Assembly: GCA_016235245.1 (NCBI GenBank)
Contig: JACRLO010000001.1
Location: 124,001 to 188,000, forward strand
DNA: 64,000 nt
Direction of reading: 5' to 3'
Origin: Nitrospirota bacterium
GTDB taxonomy: Bacteria; Nitrospirota; Thermodesulfovibrionia; Thermodesulfovibrionales; UBA6898
Shown: positions 53,751-63,298 of the stretch, piece after piece
How positions within the stretch are numbered: position 1 is the stretch's first letter
Layout of the letters: every line of letters begins with the position of its first letter
Notes under the pieces: generated by a model
The model's input: only the letters and a program-made list of their open reading frames with translations
Database searches by the model: none
Told to the model about the DNA's origin: nothing
Translations under genes and position numbers: made by a program

Positions 53751-54566
53751 ATGAAATTTGCTCTAACAGTGATTAAAAATAAGGTTATTGCCTTAAGGTA
53801 TGTGTCACTGATAGTTCTGTGTTTAGTAGCGGTTGTCGGTACCGCAATTGCCATTAACTCGGTTAAGGAAGGTCTGGTTGAGTATGTCGGCGCGCAAAAA
53901 GATATCTTCAAATCCGGTAAGGCTGCAAGCGTCATATCTCTGGAGGACTTGGCAGATAAAAAGGGCCTTTACGCAATGGGACCAGTTGATGGGCTGGATG
54001 GCGAGATCACCATTTTTAATTCTATTCCCTATATCACTAAAGTGCGCGGCAATGATTACACGCTGGACAAGACATTTAAACACGGCGCGTTCTTCCTCGT
54101 CTGGTCGGAACAGGCAACTTGGAATGACGTGAAGGTGCCAGTAACGGTAAAAAGCTATATAGACCTTCAAAAGTTTGTTAAAGAGCAGGCTCGGGATGCA
54201 GGAATTGATGTAACAAAACCTTTCCCGTTTCTGCTTGCCGGGGCGCCTGCGGAGATCAAGTGGCACATTAATGTGGATCGCACCGAGGGCAAGCCAATCA
54301 CCAAGGAACTTTTTTTGAAGTCAAAGGAGCCCTATATCACAAAGAATGAGCCAGTTGATATTATCGGGTTCTACTCCGACCATCATGCAGGCGTGTTCCT
54401 AACCCAGTTCTCTCCTGCAATCAAGGAAGGCTCCGGCATGGAAAATATGATCCATATTCATCTGATATCGAAGAAGAGCAAGGCCGCGGGTCATATTGAT
54501 GACATTACGTTTGGCTCTGACATGGTGCTTCGTTTACCAAAACCTGGAATTACCCCGATTCAGTAG
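53751..54566 (+). CDS. Membrane-anchored acetolactate-decarboxylase-like protein
   Basis: The 271 residues start with one membrane helix or uncleaved signal (VSLIVLCLVAVVGTAIAI). The body resembles alpha-acetolactate decarboxylase: GLDGEITIFNSIPYI, SDHHAGVFLTQFS and IHIHLISKKSKAAGHIDDITF, where the HxH and following GH fit the zinc ligands of that family. It is outside the cytoplasm by its anchor, unlike metabolic BudA, so the reaction may differ. Confidence 0.75.
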   Translation: MKFALTVIKNKVIALRYVSLIVLCLVAVVGTAIAINSVKEGLVEYVGAQKDIFKSGKAASVISLEDLADKKGLYAMGPVDGLDGEITIFNSIPYITKVRGNDYTLDKTFKHGAFFLVWSEQATWNDVKVPVTVKSYIDLQKFVKEQARDAGIDVTKPFPFLLAGAPAEIKWHINVDRTEGKPITKELFLKSKEPYITKNEPVDIIGFYSDHHAGVFLTQFSPAIKEGSGMENMIHIHLISKKSKAAGHIDDITFGSDMVLRLPKPGITPIQ

Positions 54567-54735
54567 ACATTCATAAACTACCACACGCAGTCGCCTTTTC
54601 GAATTTGGTTAGGCGCGTGCCCGAATACACAAATACAAACGCGCAGACAATAAATTCAATCCAAAGAAGCATCCTTCACCTTGCCCTGAAAAAAATTAAA
54701 TGCAAATATTTTCCGCAGTTTTTATAATACAGGCA

Positions 54736-55536
54736 ATGAAGCTTATCTTAATAGCACTGGCCTGTCTTGTTAGCATTTTTCCTGCAACGGGTATGTCATC
54801 CTCTTTATCAGACATAGGCTATCAGGGTACGCATATCCTCACCCACGGGGCACTTGAAGACCTGGCAAAGGCTTTTGAGAAAAAATACGGTGTTCATGTT
54901 TATGTTAAAGGCGGCGGGTGTGCTGACGGCATTGCGGTTGTGGTTAAAGGTGAGCATGAGATGGGCGGTCTATGTTGCCCCTTGCCGTCGGAGAAAGCTC
55001 GGAAACTTAACCTGATCCAGCATAAGATTGCGGTTGATATCAAGGCGGTCATGCTGCATCCCAAGAACCCTTTGAACAACCTTACCCTGAAACAGGTGGC
55101 AGACATACATAACGGCAAGATCACCAACTGGAAGCAGGTCGGAGGGCCTGAGAAGCCGATTGCCCTGATTTTTAGGGACCATTGCAGGGATATGGCGGAA
55201 CCTGTACGGGAAGTGCTCGGCATAAAAGGGCCGGTAGCAAAAAAAGCTATTGTCGTAAAAACAGACAAAGAAGTTATCGAATATGTGGAGAAGTTCCATG
55301 GTGCGATAGGCATTGCTCCCAGGGTGTTCGCACAAGAGGCGAAAGTGAAGATAGTGAGCGTTGACAAGATCGTTGCCACTCCTGAAAATACTGAGAAAGG
55401 CTTGTATCACCTGAAAGGTGACCTTTATATCATTACCAAGGGCCAGCCGGATGGGCTCACAAAGAAATTCATGGACTTTGTCCTGAGCGCTGAAGGTCAG
55501 GCAATCATCGGCAAAAACTTTGCCAAAGCGAAATAA
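54736..55536 (+). CDS. PstS-like periplasmic substrate-binding protein
   Basis: From ATG 54736 (266 residues), the signal ends near ATGMSS. The body is a PBP-like (PstS family) domain: THGALEDLAKAFEKKYG, VKGGGCADGIAVV, LTLKQVADIHNGKITNW, FHGAIGIAPRVF. No Pst permease or ATPase genes are near. It is followed at 9 bp by a histidine kinase, so it may be a sensory partner rather than an importer part. Ligand unknown. Confidence 0.82.
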   Translation: MKLILIALACLVSIFPATGMSSSLSDIGYQGTHILTHGALEDLAKAFEKKYGVHVYVKGGGCADGIAVVVKGEHEMGGLCCPLPSEKARKLNLIQHKIAVDIKAVMLHPKNPLNNLTLKQVADIHNGKITNWKQVGGPEKPIALIFRDHCRDMAEPVREVLGIKGPVAKKAIVVKTDKEVIEYVEKFHGAIGIAPRVFAQEAKVKIVSVDKIVATPENTEKGLYHLKGDLYIITKGQPDGLTKKFMDFVLSAEGQAIIGKNFAKAK

Positions 55537-55544
55537 AGGATTTA

Positions 55545-57275
55545 ATGAAGGACCTATGGAATAAACTGTCGATCAGATATAAGATCATCTCGATCATTGT
55601 TGTCACCATCCTGCTCGTCACAGTCACAATTCTTCCCGCTGTCTCTTACGTTGTCAGAGACGCCCTTCTCAATCAGCAACAGAACCATCTGGAGAGCGTG
55701 AAGAATCTTGTCACAAAACTCTTTGAGGACTACCAAAGCAAGCTTACGAACTACACAAAGCTTTTCAGTAATGATAGGGAGATAAAAGATAGCCTCTTTT
55801 ATCACATCGAGCTTTCCGGTGAACGCGAGCACCCATTGAGAGCTATAACCCGGTTGTTCAAGTCGTTTGATGTCAGCACCCTTGAGATCGGCGATATTCG
55901 GGGCCGGGTCGTTGCTGTTGCTGAAACGCCTGACAGGTATAACGATGACAGGTCACAGGATTCGCTCATAAAAACCGCACTTCTGGGCAAGGTGATGTCC
56001 GGCATCGTGCTGACGAAGCAGGGATTCATCATTAAGGCATCAGCTCCCATCTTTTACAATGAGAACCAGATTATCGGTACAATCACCGCCGGCATACTCC
56101 TTGATGACAGTCTGCTTTCAAAGATAAAGCTGTTGAGCAACACCGATCTTGTTATTGTCGACGCTTCAGGCAGTGTCATATCTTCCACCCTGAAGACTCA
56201 AGGGCAAACTGATAGCAAGACTCTTTCAGAAAAAGACCTTTCAGGCAAGCTGCTCATAAAGTTTCCTCTCACCGATAAGACCAATGCTGCTATCGGAACC
56301 ATTATGATCATTCAGGAAGACAGGCTGCCGGGTATTATTTCGAAAACTCATCTGACCCTTCTGCTGCTCCTTCTGACCATATCCGCCGGGTCGGTCTTTG
56401 TTCTGTTCCTTGTACTGAACAAGGTGATGCGGCCTGTGGTAGAACTACGCGAGGGAGCCGAAAGAATCGGAAAGGGAGAGTTCGGTCACAGGATCGAAAT
56501 TGCATCAAAGGACGAAATCGGCGAGCTTTCAGTGGGTTTTAACAAGATGGCTGCGAATCTTGGAAAAATGCGGAGCATGGAGGAGCGGCTTTATCAGTCT
56601 GAGCGGCTTGCGGCAATCGGCAAGTTTGCCGCGGGCATTGCACATGAGATAAATAATCCCATTGGTAACGTGATCGGCATTGCCAAACTAAGGCTGAGAA
56701 ATACTGAAGACCCTGCTGCGCGGGAGGACCTTGAATCGATCATCAAGGATTCGGGCAGGTGCGCAAACATAATCAAGGACCTGCTTGTATATTCCCGGCA
56801 GTCCTCCCCGAAGAAAGAGATGACATCGCTGACCTTTCTTATTGACGGTGCAATTAAAACTGTAATGAATCAGGCCAACTCAAAACAGATCGAGATCGTC
56901 AGGGAGATTGATACCGGTCTTCAGGATATCATTGTCGATCCGCTCCAGATGAGCCAGGTGCTGAGCAATATCCTGCTTAATGCAATCCAGTCAATTGAAT
57001 CATCCGGCAGCATTACGATCAGGACTGCCGTCATAAGCGATAACATGGCCGAGATTTCGATATCGGATAACGGCATCGGCATCAAGGATGAGATTAAGGA
57101 CAAGATATTCTATCCGTTTTTTACAACAAAGGCAGTGGGCGAAGGCACTGGCCTGGGACTTGCTATTAGTTACGGCATAGTCCAGAACCATGGAGGCGAG
57201 ATCATTGCAGAGAGCGGAAAAGGAAACGGGAGCACTTTCAGGATCAGGCTTCCCATGGGAGAAGGAAATGGATAG
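55545..57275 (+). CDS. Sensor histidine kinase with periplasmic Cache domain
   Basis: The 576 residues have helix 1 (about 12-33), a Cache-like sensor (about 35-270), helix 2 (about 270-295), HAMP, HisKA with H367 in AGIAHEINNPIG, and an HATPase domain with N, G1 and G2 boxes (NILLNAIQS, DNGIGIKDE, GTGLGLAISYGI). It overlaps the start of the sigma-54 regulator by eight bases, so they form a two-component pair. The binding protein upstream may provide the signal. Confidence 0.93.
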   Translation: MKDLWNKLSIRYKIISIIVVTILLVTVTILPAVSYVVRDALLNQQQNHLESVKNLVTKLFEDYQSKLTNYTKLFSNDREIKDSLFYHIELSGEREHPLRAITRLFKSFDVSTLEIGDIRGRVVAVAETPDRYNDDRSQDSLIKTALLGKVMSGIVLTKQGFIIKASAPIFYNENQIIGTITAGILLDDSLLSKIKLLSNTDLVIVDASGSVISSTLKTQGQTDSKTLSEKDLSGKLLIKFPLTDKTNAAIGTIMIIQEDRLPGIISKTHLTLLLLLLTISAGSVFVLFLVLNKVMRPVVELREGAERIGKGEFGHRIEIASKDEIGELSVGFNKMAANLGKMRSMEERLYQSERLAAIGKFAAGIAHEINNPIGNVIGIAKLRLRNTEDPAAREDLESIIKDSGRCANIIKDLLVYSRQSSPKKEMTSLTFLIDGAIKTVMNQANSKQIEIVREIDTGLQDIIVDPLQMSQVLSNILLNAIQSIESSGSITIRTAVISDNMAEISISDNGIGIKDEIKDKIFYPFFTTKAVGEGTGLGLAISYGIVQNHGGEIIAESGKGNGSTFRIRLPMGEGNG

Positions 57276-58638
57276 GCCGCTCAGAGTCTTGGCTATAGAC
57301 GACGAAGAGACCATGCTGAGGATAATCAGGCGGTCTCTTGAACCAGAGAACTGTGTTGTCGAGACTTTCGGCAATGCCTCTGCTGCAATAGAGAGACTTC
57401 GCAGCGGTGACCCTGTCGATATTGTAATAACAGACCTCATGCTGCCGGACATTGACGGCTTCAAGGTGATTGAGGAGGCGCATAAGGTTGACAGAAACAT
57501 ATTCGTGATCGTGATCACCGCCTATTCTTCTGTCGAGTCTGCAGTAAAGGCTATACGATCAGGCGCATATGATTTTATTCCGAAACCCTTTGACCCCGAA
57601 CATATAGCGATCGTTGTCAGGCGGGCTGCTGAAACACGAAGTCTGAAGCTCGAAAACATAGGCCTGAAAAGACAGCTGGAGGGTCTGCCGGGCACAGGCG
57701 AAATAATAGGCTCAAGCCTTGCTATGCGCCAGGTATTCAGCATGATCGAAAAGGTCAAAGACACAGATGGAACCGTTCTGATCATAGGGGAAAGCGGTGC
57801 CGGCAAGGAGCTTGTTGCGCGGGCAATCCATTATGGCAGCAAAAGGGCACAGAGGCCCTTCATAGCTATCAATTGTGGCGCACTGCCTGACGAGCTTCTG
57901 GAGTCCGAGTTGTTCGGTTACGAAAAAGGCGCATTCACCGGGGCGGTTAATAAAAAAACAGGCCTGTTTGAGACAGCTGACGGAGGCACGTTGTTTCTCG
58001 ATGAGGTCAGCAGCATAAGCCCGATGATGCAGGTAAAGCTGCTCAGGTTTTTGCAGGAGCGGACCTTTATGCGGCTCGGGGGTAATGAAACTATAGGCGT
58101 TGAAGTCAGGGTTATTGCAGCTACGAATGAATATCTTAAAGATGCCGTGGACAGGGGAGCCTTCAGAAAAGACCTTTATTACCGGTTGAATGTCATCCCA
58201 ATCGAGATCCCGCCCTTGCGGGAAAGAAAAGAAGATATCCCGCTTCTCATCAGACATTTTATGAAGAAATTCTCTTCCAAAATGGAGAGGAATATCTCAG
58301 GCATAAACAGGGATGCAGAAGAGCTACTCAAAAGATATAAATGGGAAGGCAATGTGAGAGAGCTTGAGAATGTTATTGAAAGGGCGATTACGATGACGGA
58401 TGATCATCTCATCACCACGGAGGACCTGCCCGATGAAATCAAAACTGAAAGTGAAGCACTGCCGGCAAGTTCTGCAGCGTATCCAAAAAACCTCACCCTT
58501 TTCGATCTTGAACGGCTTCATATTGCGGATGTTTTAAAGTCCGTAGGCGGCAACAAGAGCAAGGCTGCCCGCATTCTCGGAATCGATTACAGCACCCTCC
58601 GCAGGAAGCTTAATGCCATGGACATATCCGTAGAGTAA
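57268..58638 (+). CDS. Sigma-54-dependent response regulator (NtrC family)
   Basis: From ATG 57268 after GGAGAAGGAA (456 residues). The receiver has phospho-acceptor D56 (VITDLMLPDIDG). The AAA+ domain has Walker A GESGAGKE and the sigma-54 contact loop GAFTGA. The end is a Fis-type HTH (KSKAARILGIDYSTLRRKL). It is paired with the kinase it overlaps. A sigma-54 promoter lies about 125 bp after it, before the beta-propeller gene, which is probably a target. Confidence 0.95.
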   Translation: MDRPLRVLAIDDEETMLRIIRRSLEPENCVVETFGNASAAIERLRSGDPVDIVITDLMLPDIDGFKVIEEAHKVDRNIFVIVITAYSSVESAVKAIRSGAYDFIPKPFDPEHIAIVVRRAAETRSLKLENIGLKRQLEGLPGTGEIIGSSLAMRQVFSMIEKVKDTDGTVLIIGESGAGKELVARAIHYGSKRAQRPFIAINCGALPDELLESELFGYEKGAFTGAVNKKTGLFETADGGTLFLDEVSSISPMMQVKLLRFLQERTFMRLGGNETIGVEVRVIAATNEYLKDAVDRGAFRKDLYYRLNVIPIEIPPLRERKEDIPLLIRHFMKKFSSKMERNISGINRDAEELLKRYKWEGNVRELENVIERAITMTDDHLITTEDLPDEIKTESEALPASSAAYPKNLTLFDLERLHIADVLKSVGGNKSKAARILGIDYSTLRRKLNAMDISVE

Positions 58639-58762
58639 ATTGCGCTGGTTAGTGCATTTTGCCTCAGTATTTTGCCCATAGTCCAAAGGCTTACGTTTCC
58701 CCTCCCTCGGTAATCTGCCTGTTCCAAGCCTTTTCTGCACAATAAATTGGAGAACTCACTTC

Positions 58763-58779
58763 TGGCATGATAGGTGCAA
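58763..58779 (+). promoter_or_regulatory. Sigma-54 promoter of the beta-propeller gene
   Basis: TGGCATGATAGGTGCAA has GG and GC exactly ten bases apart, as the -24/-12 elements require (consensus TGGCAC-N5-TTGC). The gene starts about 84 bp downstream, and a sigma-54 activator is encoded just upstream. Confidence 0.7.
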
Positions 58780-58862
58780 TAAAACTCGTGCGTGGAGGTG
58801 ACAAAGAACTTACAATGTATTGTCTTTACATAATAATCAAAACCAACCTGAGGAGGTAATGT

Positions 58863-59967
58863 ATGAGGAGATTTCTAAAGTATTGTTTTGTCGCCTTGAT
58901 TGTCGTTGGCCTGAGCAGTCTTGCGTATGCAGCGGTAGCAAAATGGATCTTCGTGCCGAATGCGGCGTCAAAGACCCTTTCATTTGTTGATCCGCAGAAG
59001 GATATGGTCATTGGCCATTGTGAGACCGGGGCTACAGGCTGGCTTGCCTGTCTTACGCCTGATCTGAAAAAAATCTATGTCGGTGAAAACGGAGGCGACT
59101 CTTTCACGGTTATAGATGCAATGACTCACAAAACCCTGAAACACATCAAAACAGGAAAGAACGTCAAGCATCCGCTTGTAACCCCTGACGGCAAGTATGT
59201 TCTTATCAATCATACCGGCGAGGTGAAAGCTGTCCTCTTTGATGTCAAGACCGACAAAGAGCTGAAGACCTTTGCTGTTGATCACCAGAACAAGGAGCAA
59301 AAAGGCCCGTTGATGATGCACTCAGCGTTTACCTGGGACAGCAAGTTCGCTTTTGTCCAGTAACAAGCAGGTCTGGATTGTGTATGAAGGCAACGATGCT
59401 GCTAAGATCAAGCCGTCCGTTTCGATTGTCGACATGGCCACCTTTAAGGAGGTAAAGAAAATTGAAATCCCTACCTCTGAGGGCGAGGTTATTGAAGGCC
59501 ATCACGGGATATTCACACTGGACGGGAAATTATTCTATTACTGTAATCGCGGTCCTGGTCCGAAATTCGGCGGTTCAACTGTTGCGGTTATCGACGTTGC
59601 ACAGCAAAAGGTCATTAGAACCATCAAGGCTGCAAATGGCGTCGGGCATCCGTATCTGACCCCTGACGGCAAGTATGTCGTCCTTACACCTTACGGCTCC
59701 AATATCATTACCATCGTTGATGCCGGCACCGGTCTCAAGCTCAAGGACGTAGCAGTCGGCAGCGGCAACCATGTAGGCCATATCGTTTTCAGCGCTGACA
59801 GCAAGAAGGCCTATGCGACGAATGCCTCAGACGGTGCTTTGTATGTTATCGATATGCAGACACGTGAGGTCGTAAAAGGCATTCCTACAGGCGACAAGGC
59901 CGCGCAGGTCATCAACACATACACCAATCTGTTTGAGGTGCCCGGAGTATACAAGCACGCTCACTAA
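58863..59967 (+). pseudogene. YncE-like beta-propeller protein gene with a frameshift
   Basis: The first frame (166 residues) has a signal peptide (VGLSSLAYAAVAK) and propeller repeats (KTLSFVDPQKDMVIG, HPLVTPDGKYVLIN), then stops at KFAFVQ near 59363. The second frame goes on from SNKQVWIVYEGND at about 59359 with more repeats (HPYLTPDGKYVVLT, KAYATNASDGALYVIDM) to 59967. Removing one base near TTTTGTCCAG joins them into one protein of about 367 residues. It is a mutation, sequencing error or rare recoding. Such propellers bind metals or polymers in the periplasm. Confidence 0.75.
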
Positions 59968-59975
59968 TTCATAGA

Positions 59976-60010
59976 AAGGGACGGCCTAAGTATATTCAAG
60001 GCCGTCCCTT
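59976..60010 (+). terminator. Terminator after the beta-propeller gene
   Basis: AAGGGACGGCCT (59976-59987) pairs perfectly with AGGCCGTCCCTT (59999-60010), 12 bp, followed by TATTG. Strong stem but poor U-run. Confidence 0.7.
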
Positions 60011-60135
60011 TATTGATCCAAATCAGAGCACTCCGCCGATTGTTCCCTGCGCAGTTGCCGCGCCGGCAGTCGCCGGACTGCCAAAAGGCCCGCTTGCACA
60101 TAGTGCACTTACTGTCACATCTCAGCAGCAATATA

Positions 60136-60164
60136 ATGTCATTGAAATTAAACTTCAATGACAT
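60136..60164. promoter_or_regulatory. Second copy of the ATPase-gene palindrome
   Basis: ATGTCATTGAA, the same spacer ATTAAAC, then TTCAATGACAT: one paired change per arm compared with 33582-33610, so symmetry is kept. It precedes a decayed ATPase gene start at the same distance. Confidence 0.7.
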
Positions 60165-60174
60165 CTGAGGGTAA

Positions 60175-60228
60175 ATGGCTTTTGCAGAGCTTTAACCCCT
60201 CGTGGATGACCTGAAAGGTATTGCGTAG
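60175..60228 (+). pseudogene. Remnant of a DUF4143 ATPase gene start
   Basis: Ten bases after the palindrome an ATG leads into sequence closely matching the first 50 bases of the ATPase gene at 33621 (shared GAGCTTTAACCC, GTGGA, GAAAG), with one inserted base and several changes. In the shifted frame it reads LQSFNPSWMT then a stop. The rest of the gene is lost; the restriction-modification gene begins right beyond. Confidence 0.6.
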
Positions 60229-60265
60229 AAAATTATATCGCCTTCTCTTGCTGTAAGATTCTTGC

Positions 60266-63200
60266 TCATCGACCCTCCACGATCTTTATCTCCTCCTCTG
60301 TCAGTCCATAGAGCTCATAGACCAGCTGATCGATCTGCCGATCTGTGGCCACGATCTGCCGCTGGAGGGCGGTCGTTTCGTGGGCGGTCTTGATTTCCGG
60401 TAGGCGCTTATTGAGGGTGAGCATTTGGTTAACAAGAGAAACAATTTTATCGTGCTTAATCTTATCATTGTGGTCAGATTTATTAATTGGCCGTATAGGC
60501 AGTTTAAGTACATCCTGCCTAAACCATCTAAGTCGTCCGCCTTTATCCGCATCGCCGAGAACAGCTGCGATCCGCCTATAATATGAAAACATAAGCTTAG
60601 AATTTAACAAAGCCAGTAGGTACAAATCATCCGTTGGGATAAAATATATCGTGTTGGCAAAATACAACCCGCTCGTGTCAAATGCAATTCGGCTTTCTTT
60701 CGCAATGTCGGGATAAACAATTTTAGGCTTTTCAAATTTACCATAATAATCACAGGCTCTCAACTCCCACCAGTAATCGCCTTTGTCTGCGCGCTTAGCG
60801 GCCTTAAGGGCAAAAGGCTCAAGATGCTTTGCTAACGAAGGATAATTATTTGAAAACCACTCCCATGGCGTATGAGCTTTATCTATGTGCTGATTTGTCC
60901 AACCTTTCGGAATCAATATTAGATATCGACCTCTACTATTAATAATATATTTTCGGACATCATCGCCAACTGCGAAAGGCTTAATAAATTCTGAAGCCTT
61001 TTTGTCTTCCGCTATCAATTTGTTTTTGGTAGCCTCGTCAATAACAAAGGCTTCAGTTAACCCTGTAAGAACTCCGCGCAAGATCATAACATTAGAGTAA
61101 TGACTCAGTGGCACACCAATCTGATTCATTTTTTCAATAATTGACATTTCTTCCTGATTAGCGAGAGTCCAACTATCACCTGATATCGACTTGCTATCAA
61201 GATTAGCACCGACTAAATCTACTTCTTTCGTTAATGTTTCAAAATCAAGTCGCTTAATAGGGGCATAAGTAAACGCTTGTTCTTTCGACGGTCTATTCTG
61301 CGTCAAATATACAGCAGGAAATGTAGCCGCATTTTGAAATACAGGCAGTTCACCGAAATCGACAATTTTGATCAGGGTCGTTTTCGTTGCAAGAAAATCA
61401 CGAAGTGGTTTGCCGTAGTTAGACCGCATAAATTTATTGGCACAGATCATTCCGTAAAGGCCATCCTTGCGCAATAGACAATGAGATTTCTCAATAAAGT
61501 AGACATACAGATCAGCTGTGCCGGCAAAAGTCGAAAACTTCTGTTTAGCATATGTTTTAAATTCTTCACCCAAGGTCTCTTGACGAACGTACGGCGGATT
61601 TCCAATCACTGCATCAAAGCCGCCCGCCTTCATAATCTCTGAAAATTCCTTTTCCCAGTCGAAGACGTTGATGCGCAGGCGTTCTTCGTCGTCCAGCAGG
61701 TTTTGCTGTTGATAAAAATCCGGCCCTATAAGCGAGTTGCCGCATTTAATGTTGTCGCCGAGATCGGGAAGGGCGCGTTGATGAAACAGACGAAGCTCTG
61801 CTTTAAGGGTCTGATCATTCTCGCCTTCGAGGACTTTAAGGAGAAGCGAAAGCTTTGTCACTTCCACTGCCTGGGAGTCTATATCCACCCCGTAGATATT
61901 GTTCAGGAGAATGCGCTTTTTCTCAGTTGTGGTGAGATGCCAGTTAGGCGTCCGTGGATCGGGCGAAGGGCCTTGGTAAATCGGCGGATGTTTTGCCTTG
62001 GCACATTTTTCAGGATCGTTTTCGATGTACCATTTCAGATGCCAGTCAAGGAGATATTGATAGGCTCCGAGAAGGAATGAGCCGGACCCGCAGGCCGGAT
62101 CGAGTATCTTTAGTCTCTCAATTTCTTTCGGCTTCTTGCCCTCAACCAGCTTCCCAACCGTATTTTTGACGATGTAGTCAACGATGTACGTGGGAGTGTA
62201 ATAGACGCCGCCAGCCTTTCTGAGCTCCGGTTTTTCTTCAACCTTTGCCTGATGTCCTGAGGTAAGGCGAATGACCTTGCCGAGCAACTGTTCATACACC
62301 TGGCCGAGGATATCTGCAGAGAGGACAGAGAACTCATATGGGCTCTCAGGGTAGTAAAGCCGTTTGATAATATCCTTAAGCGGCTTATCGTCAATGGTAA
62401 TATTAAGAGTAAGATTGTCGGGCTCCTCGTGACGGTCCTTCTCGCGTTGAAAATGGAACAGGCCGGAGTTGTAGCGGTCATCAGCCTGAGTGAAGAGCTG
62501 CACAAGCCGTCTGTAGATGTTCGTGCCGTTAAGCTGCATCTGGAGCCTGCCATACTCTTCAATGCCCCGGTCTTCGCAGATCCTCAAAAAAACAATGCGG
62601 TCTATGGTGCGCTGCACCGCGAAGTTCAACTCGCGCTGGGAAAGGTCTGCATTGCGAAGCGCAATATTCCGGGCGAGCATGTCGCGCCAGTCTTCTATCT
62701 CGGAAAGAAAGGCGTTGTCAACCGTTGCGGTTCCCTTCTTGAGCTTCGAGGATTCTGAATACTTGTCAAAAGAGCCTTTGAGTAAGGCCTCCCGTGAAAA
62801 GATAGCGACGAGTTCATCCCATCTGGCCTGATAGTCTTTATACGTCAGGTAAAGCACCCTGCCGGTGGATGCCTTATCTGTTTGGGCCGGTTTTATGCGG
62901 CAGTCGTAGACAGCAAATTCCTCGAAATCCGTTAGGATGCTTAAGGGCAGCTTTGCGGACCAGGCATATCGCCTAAGTTGAAAGGCCGGGCTGACATCTT
63001 CTTTGAGGTTGATTGATGGCTTTTTTGCTTCGACGAAGAATTTCTTGACGCCCCCGACGCGGAAGCAGTAATCCGGGGCCTTTGTTGCGCCGCCGATCTT
63101 AAGCGCATCTTCGTGAATCACATCCTTGTACGCTTCGGCGTAGCCCTGTTTGTTGTCCACGTCCCAGCCCAGGGCACAAAAGAATGGATCGAGAAATTCG

Positions 63201-63298
63201 CGTCTGAGTTGTGTTTCGTTGTATTGGCCGGACAGATAGGACTCCCGGTTCCGCTCAAACCGTTCGATCAGATCAGAGATTTCTTTCGGCAGTTCCAT
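60266..63298 (-). CDS. Single-chain restriction-modification enzyme (Type IIG-like)
   Basis: This 1010-residue protein has an N-terminal PD-(D/E)xK nuclease (D76, E90 and K92 in PDYCFRVG and FFVEAKKP), an N6-adenine methyltransferase with motif I near residue 400 (ILDPACGSGSFLLG) and catalytic NPPY near residue 566 (DAVIGNPPYVRQE), and a C-terminal TaqI-like target-recognition region. Both activities in one chain is the Type IIG plan. The ATG overlaps the stop of the ATPase gene upstream. No separate specificity gene is visible. Confidence 0.9.
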   Translation of the reverse strand: MELPKEISDLIERFERNRESYLSGQYNETQLRREFLDPFFCALGWDVDNKQGYAEAYKDVIHEDALKIGGATKAPDYCFRVGGVKKFFVEAKKPSINLKEDVSPAFQLRRYAWSAKLPLSILTDFEEFAVYDCRIKPAQTDKASTGRVLYLTYKDYQARWDELVAIFSREALLKGSFDKYSESSKLKKGTATVDNAFLSEIEDWRDMLARNIALRNADLSQRELNFAVQRTIDRIVFLRICEDRGIEEYGRLQMQLNGTNIYRRLVQLFTQADDRYNSGLFHFQREKDRHEEPDNLTLNITIDDKPLKDIIKRLYYPESPYEFSVLSADILGQVYEQLLGKVIRLTSGHQAKVEEKPELRKAGGVYYTPTYIVDYIVKNTVGKLVEGKKPKEIERLKILDPACGSGSFLLGAYQYLLDWHLKWYIENDPEKCAKAKHPPIYQGPSPDPRTPNWHLTTTEKKRILLNNIYGVDIDSQAVEVTKLSLLLKVLEGENDQTLKAELRLFHQRALPDLGDNIKCGNSLIGPDFYQQQNLLDDEERLRINVFDWEKEFSEIMKAGGFDAVIGNPPYVRQETLGEEFKTYAKQKFSTFAGTADLYVYFIEKSHCLLRKDGLYGMICANKFMRSNYGKPLRDFLATKTTLIKIVDFGELPVFQNAATFPAVYLTQNRPSKEQAFTYAPIKRLDFETLTKEVDLVGANLDSKSISGDSWTLANQEEMSIIEKMNQIGVPLSHYSNVMILRGVLTGLTEAFVIDEATKNKLIAEDKKASEFIKPFAVGDDVRKYIINSRGRYLILIPKGWTNQHIDKAHTPWEWFSNNYPSLAKHLEPFALKAAKRADKGDYWWELRACDYYGKFEKPKIVYPDIAKESRIAFDTSGLYFANTIYFIPTDDLYLLALLNSKLMFSYYRRIAAVLGDADKGGRLRWFRQDVLKLPIRPINKSDHNDKIKHDKIVSLVNQMLTLNKRLPEIKTAHETTALQRQIVATDRQIDQLVYELYGLTEEEIKIVEGR

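Noticed and set aside
59340-59370. Programmed frameshifting in the propeller gene
   Set aside because: No convincing slippery site, pseudoknot or internal Shine-Dalgarno-like stimulator; a mutation or sequence error is simpler.
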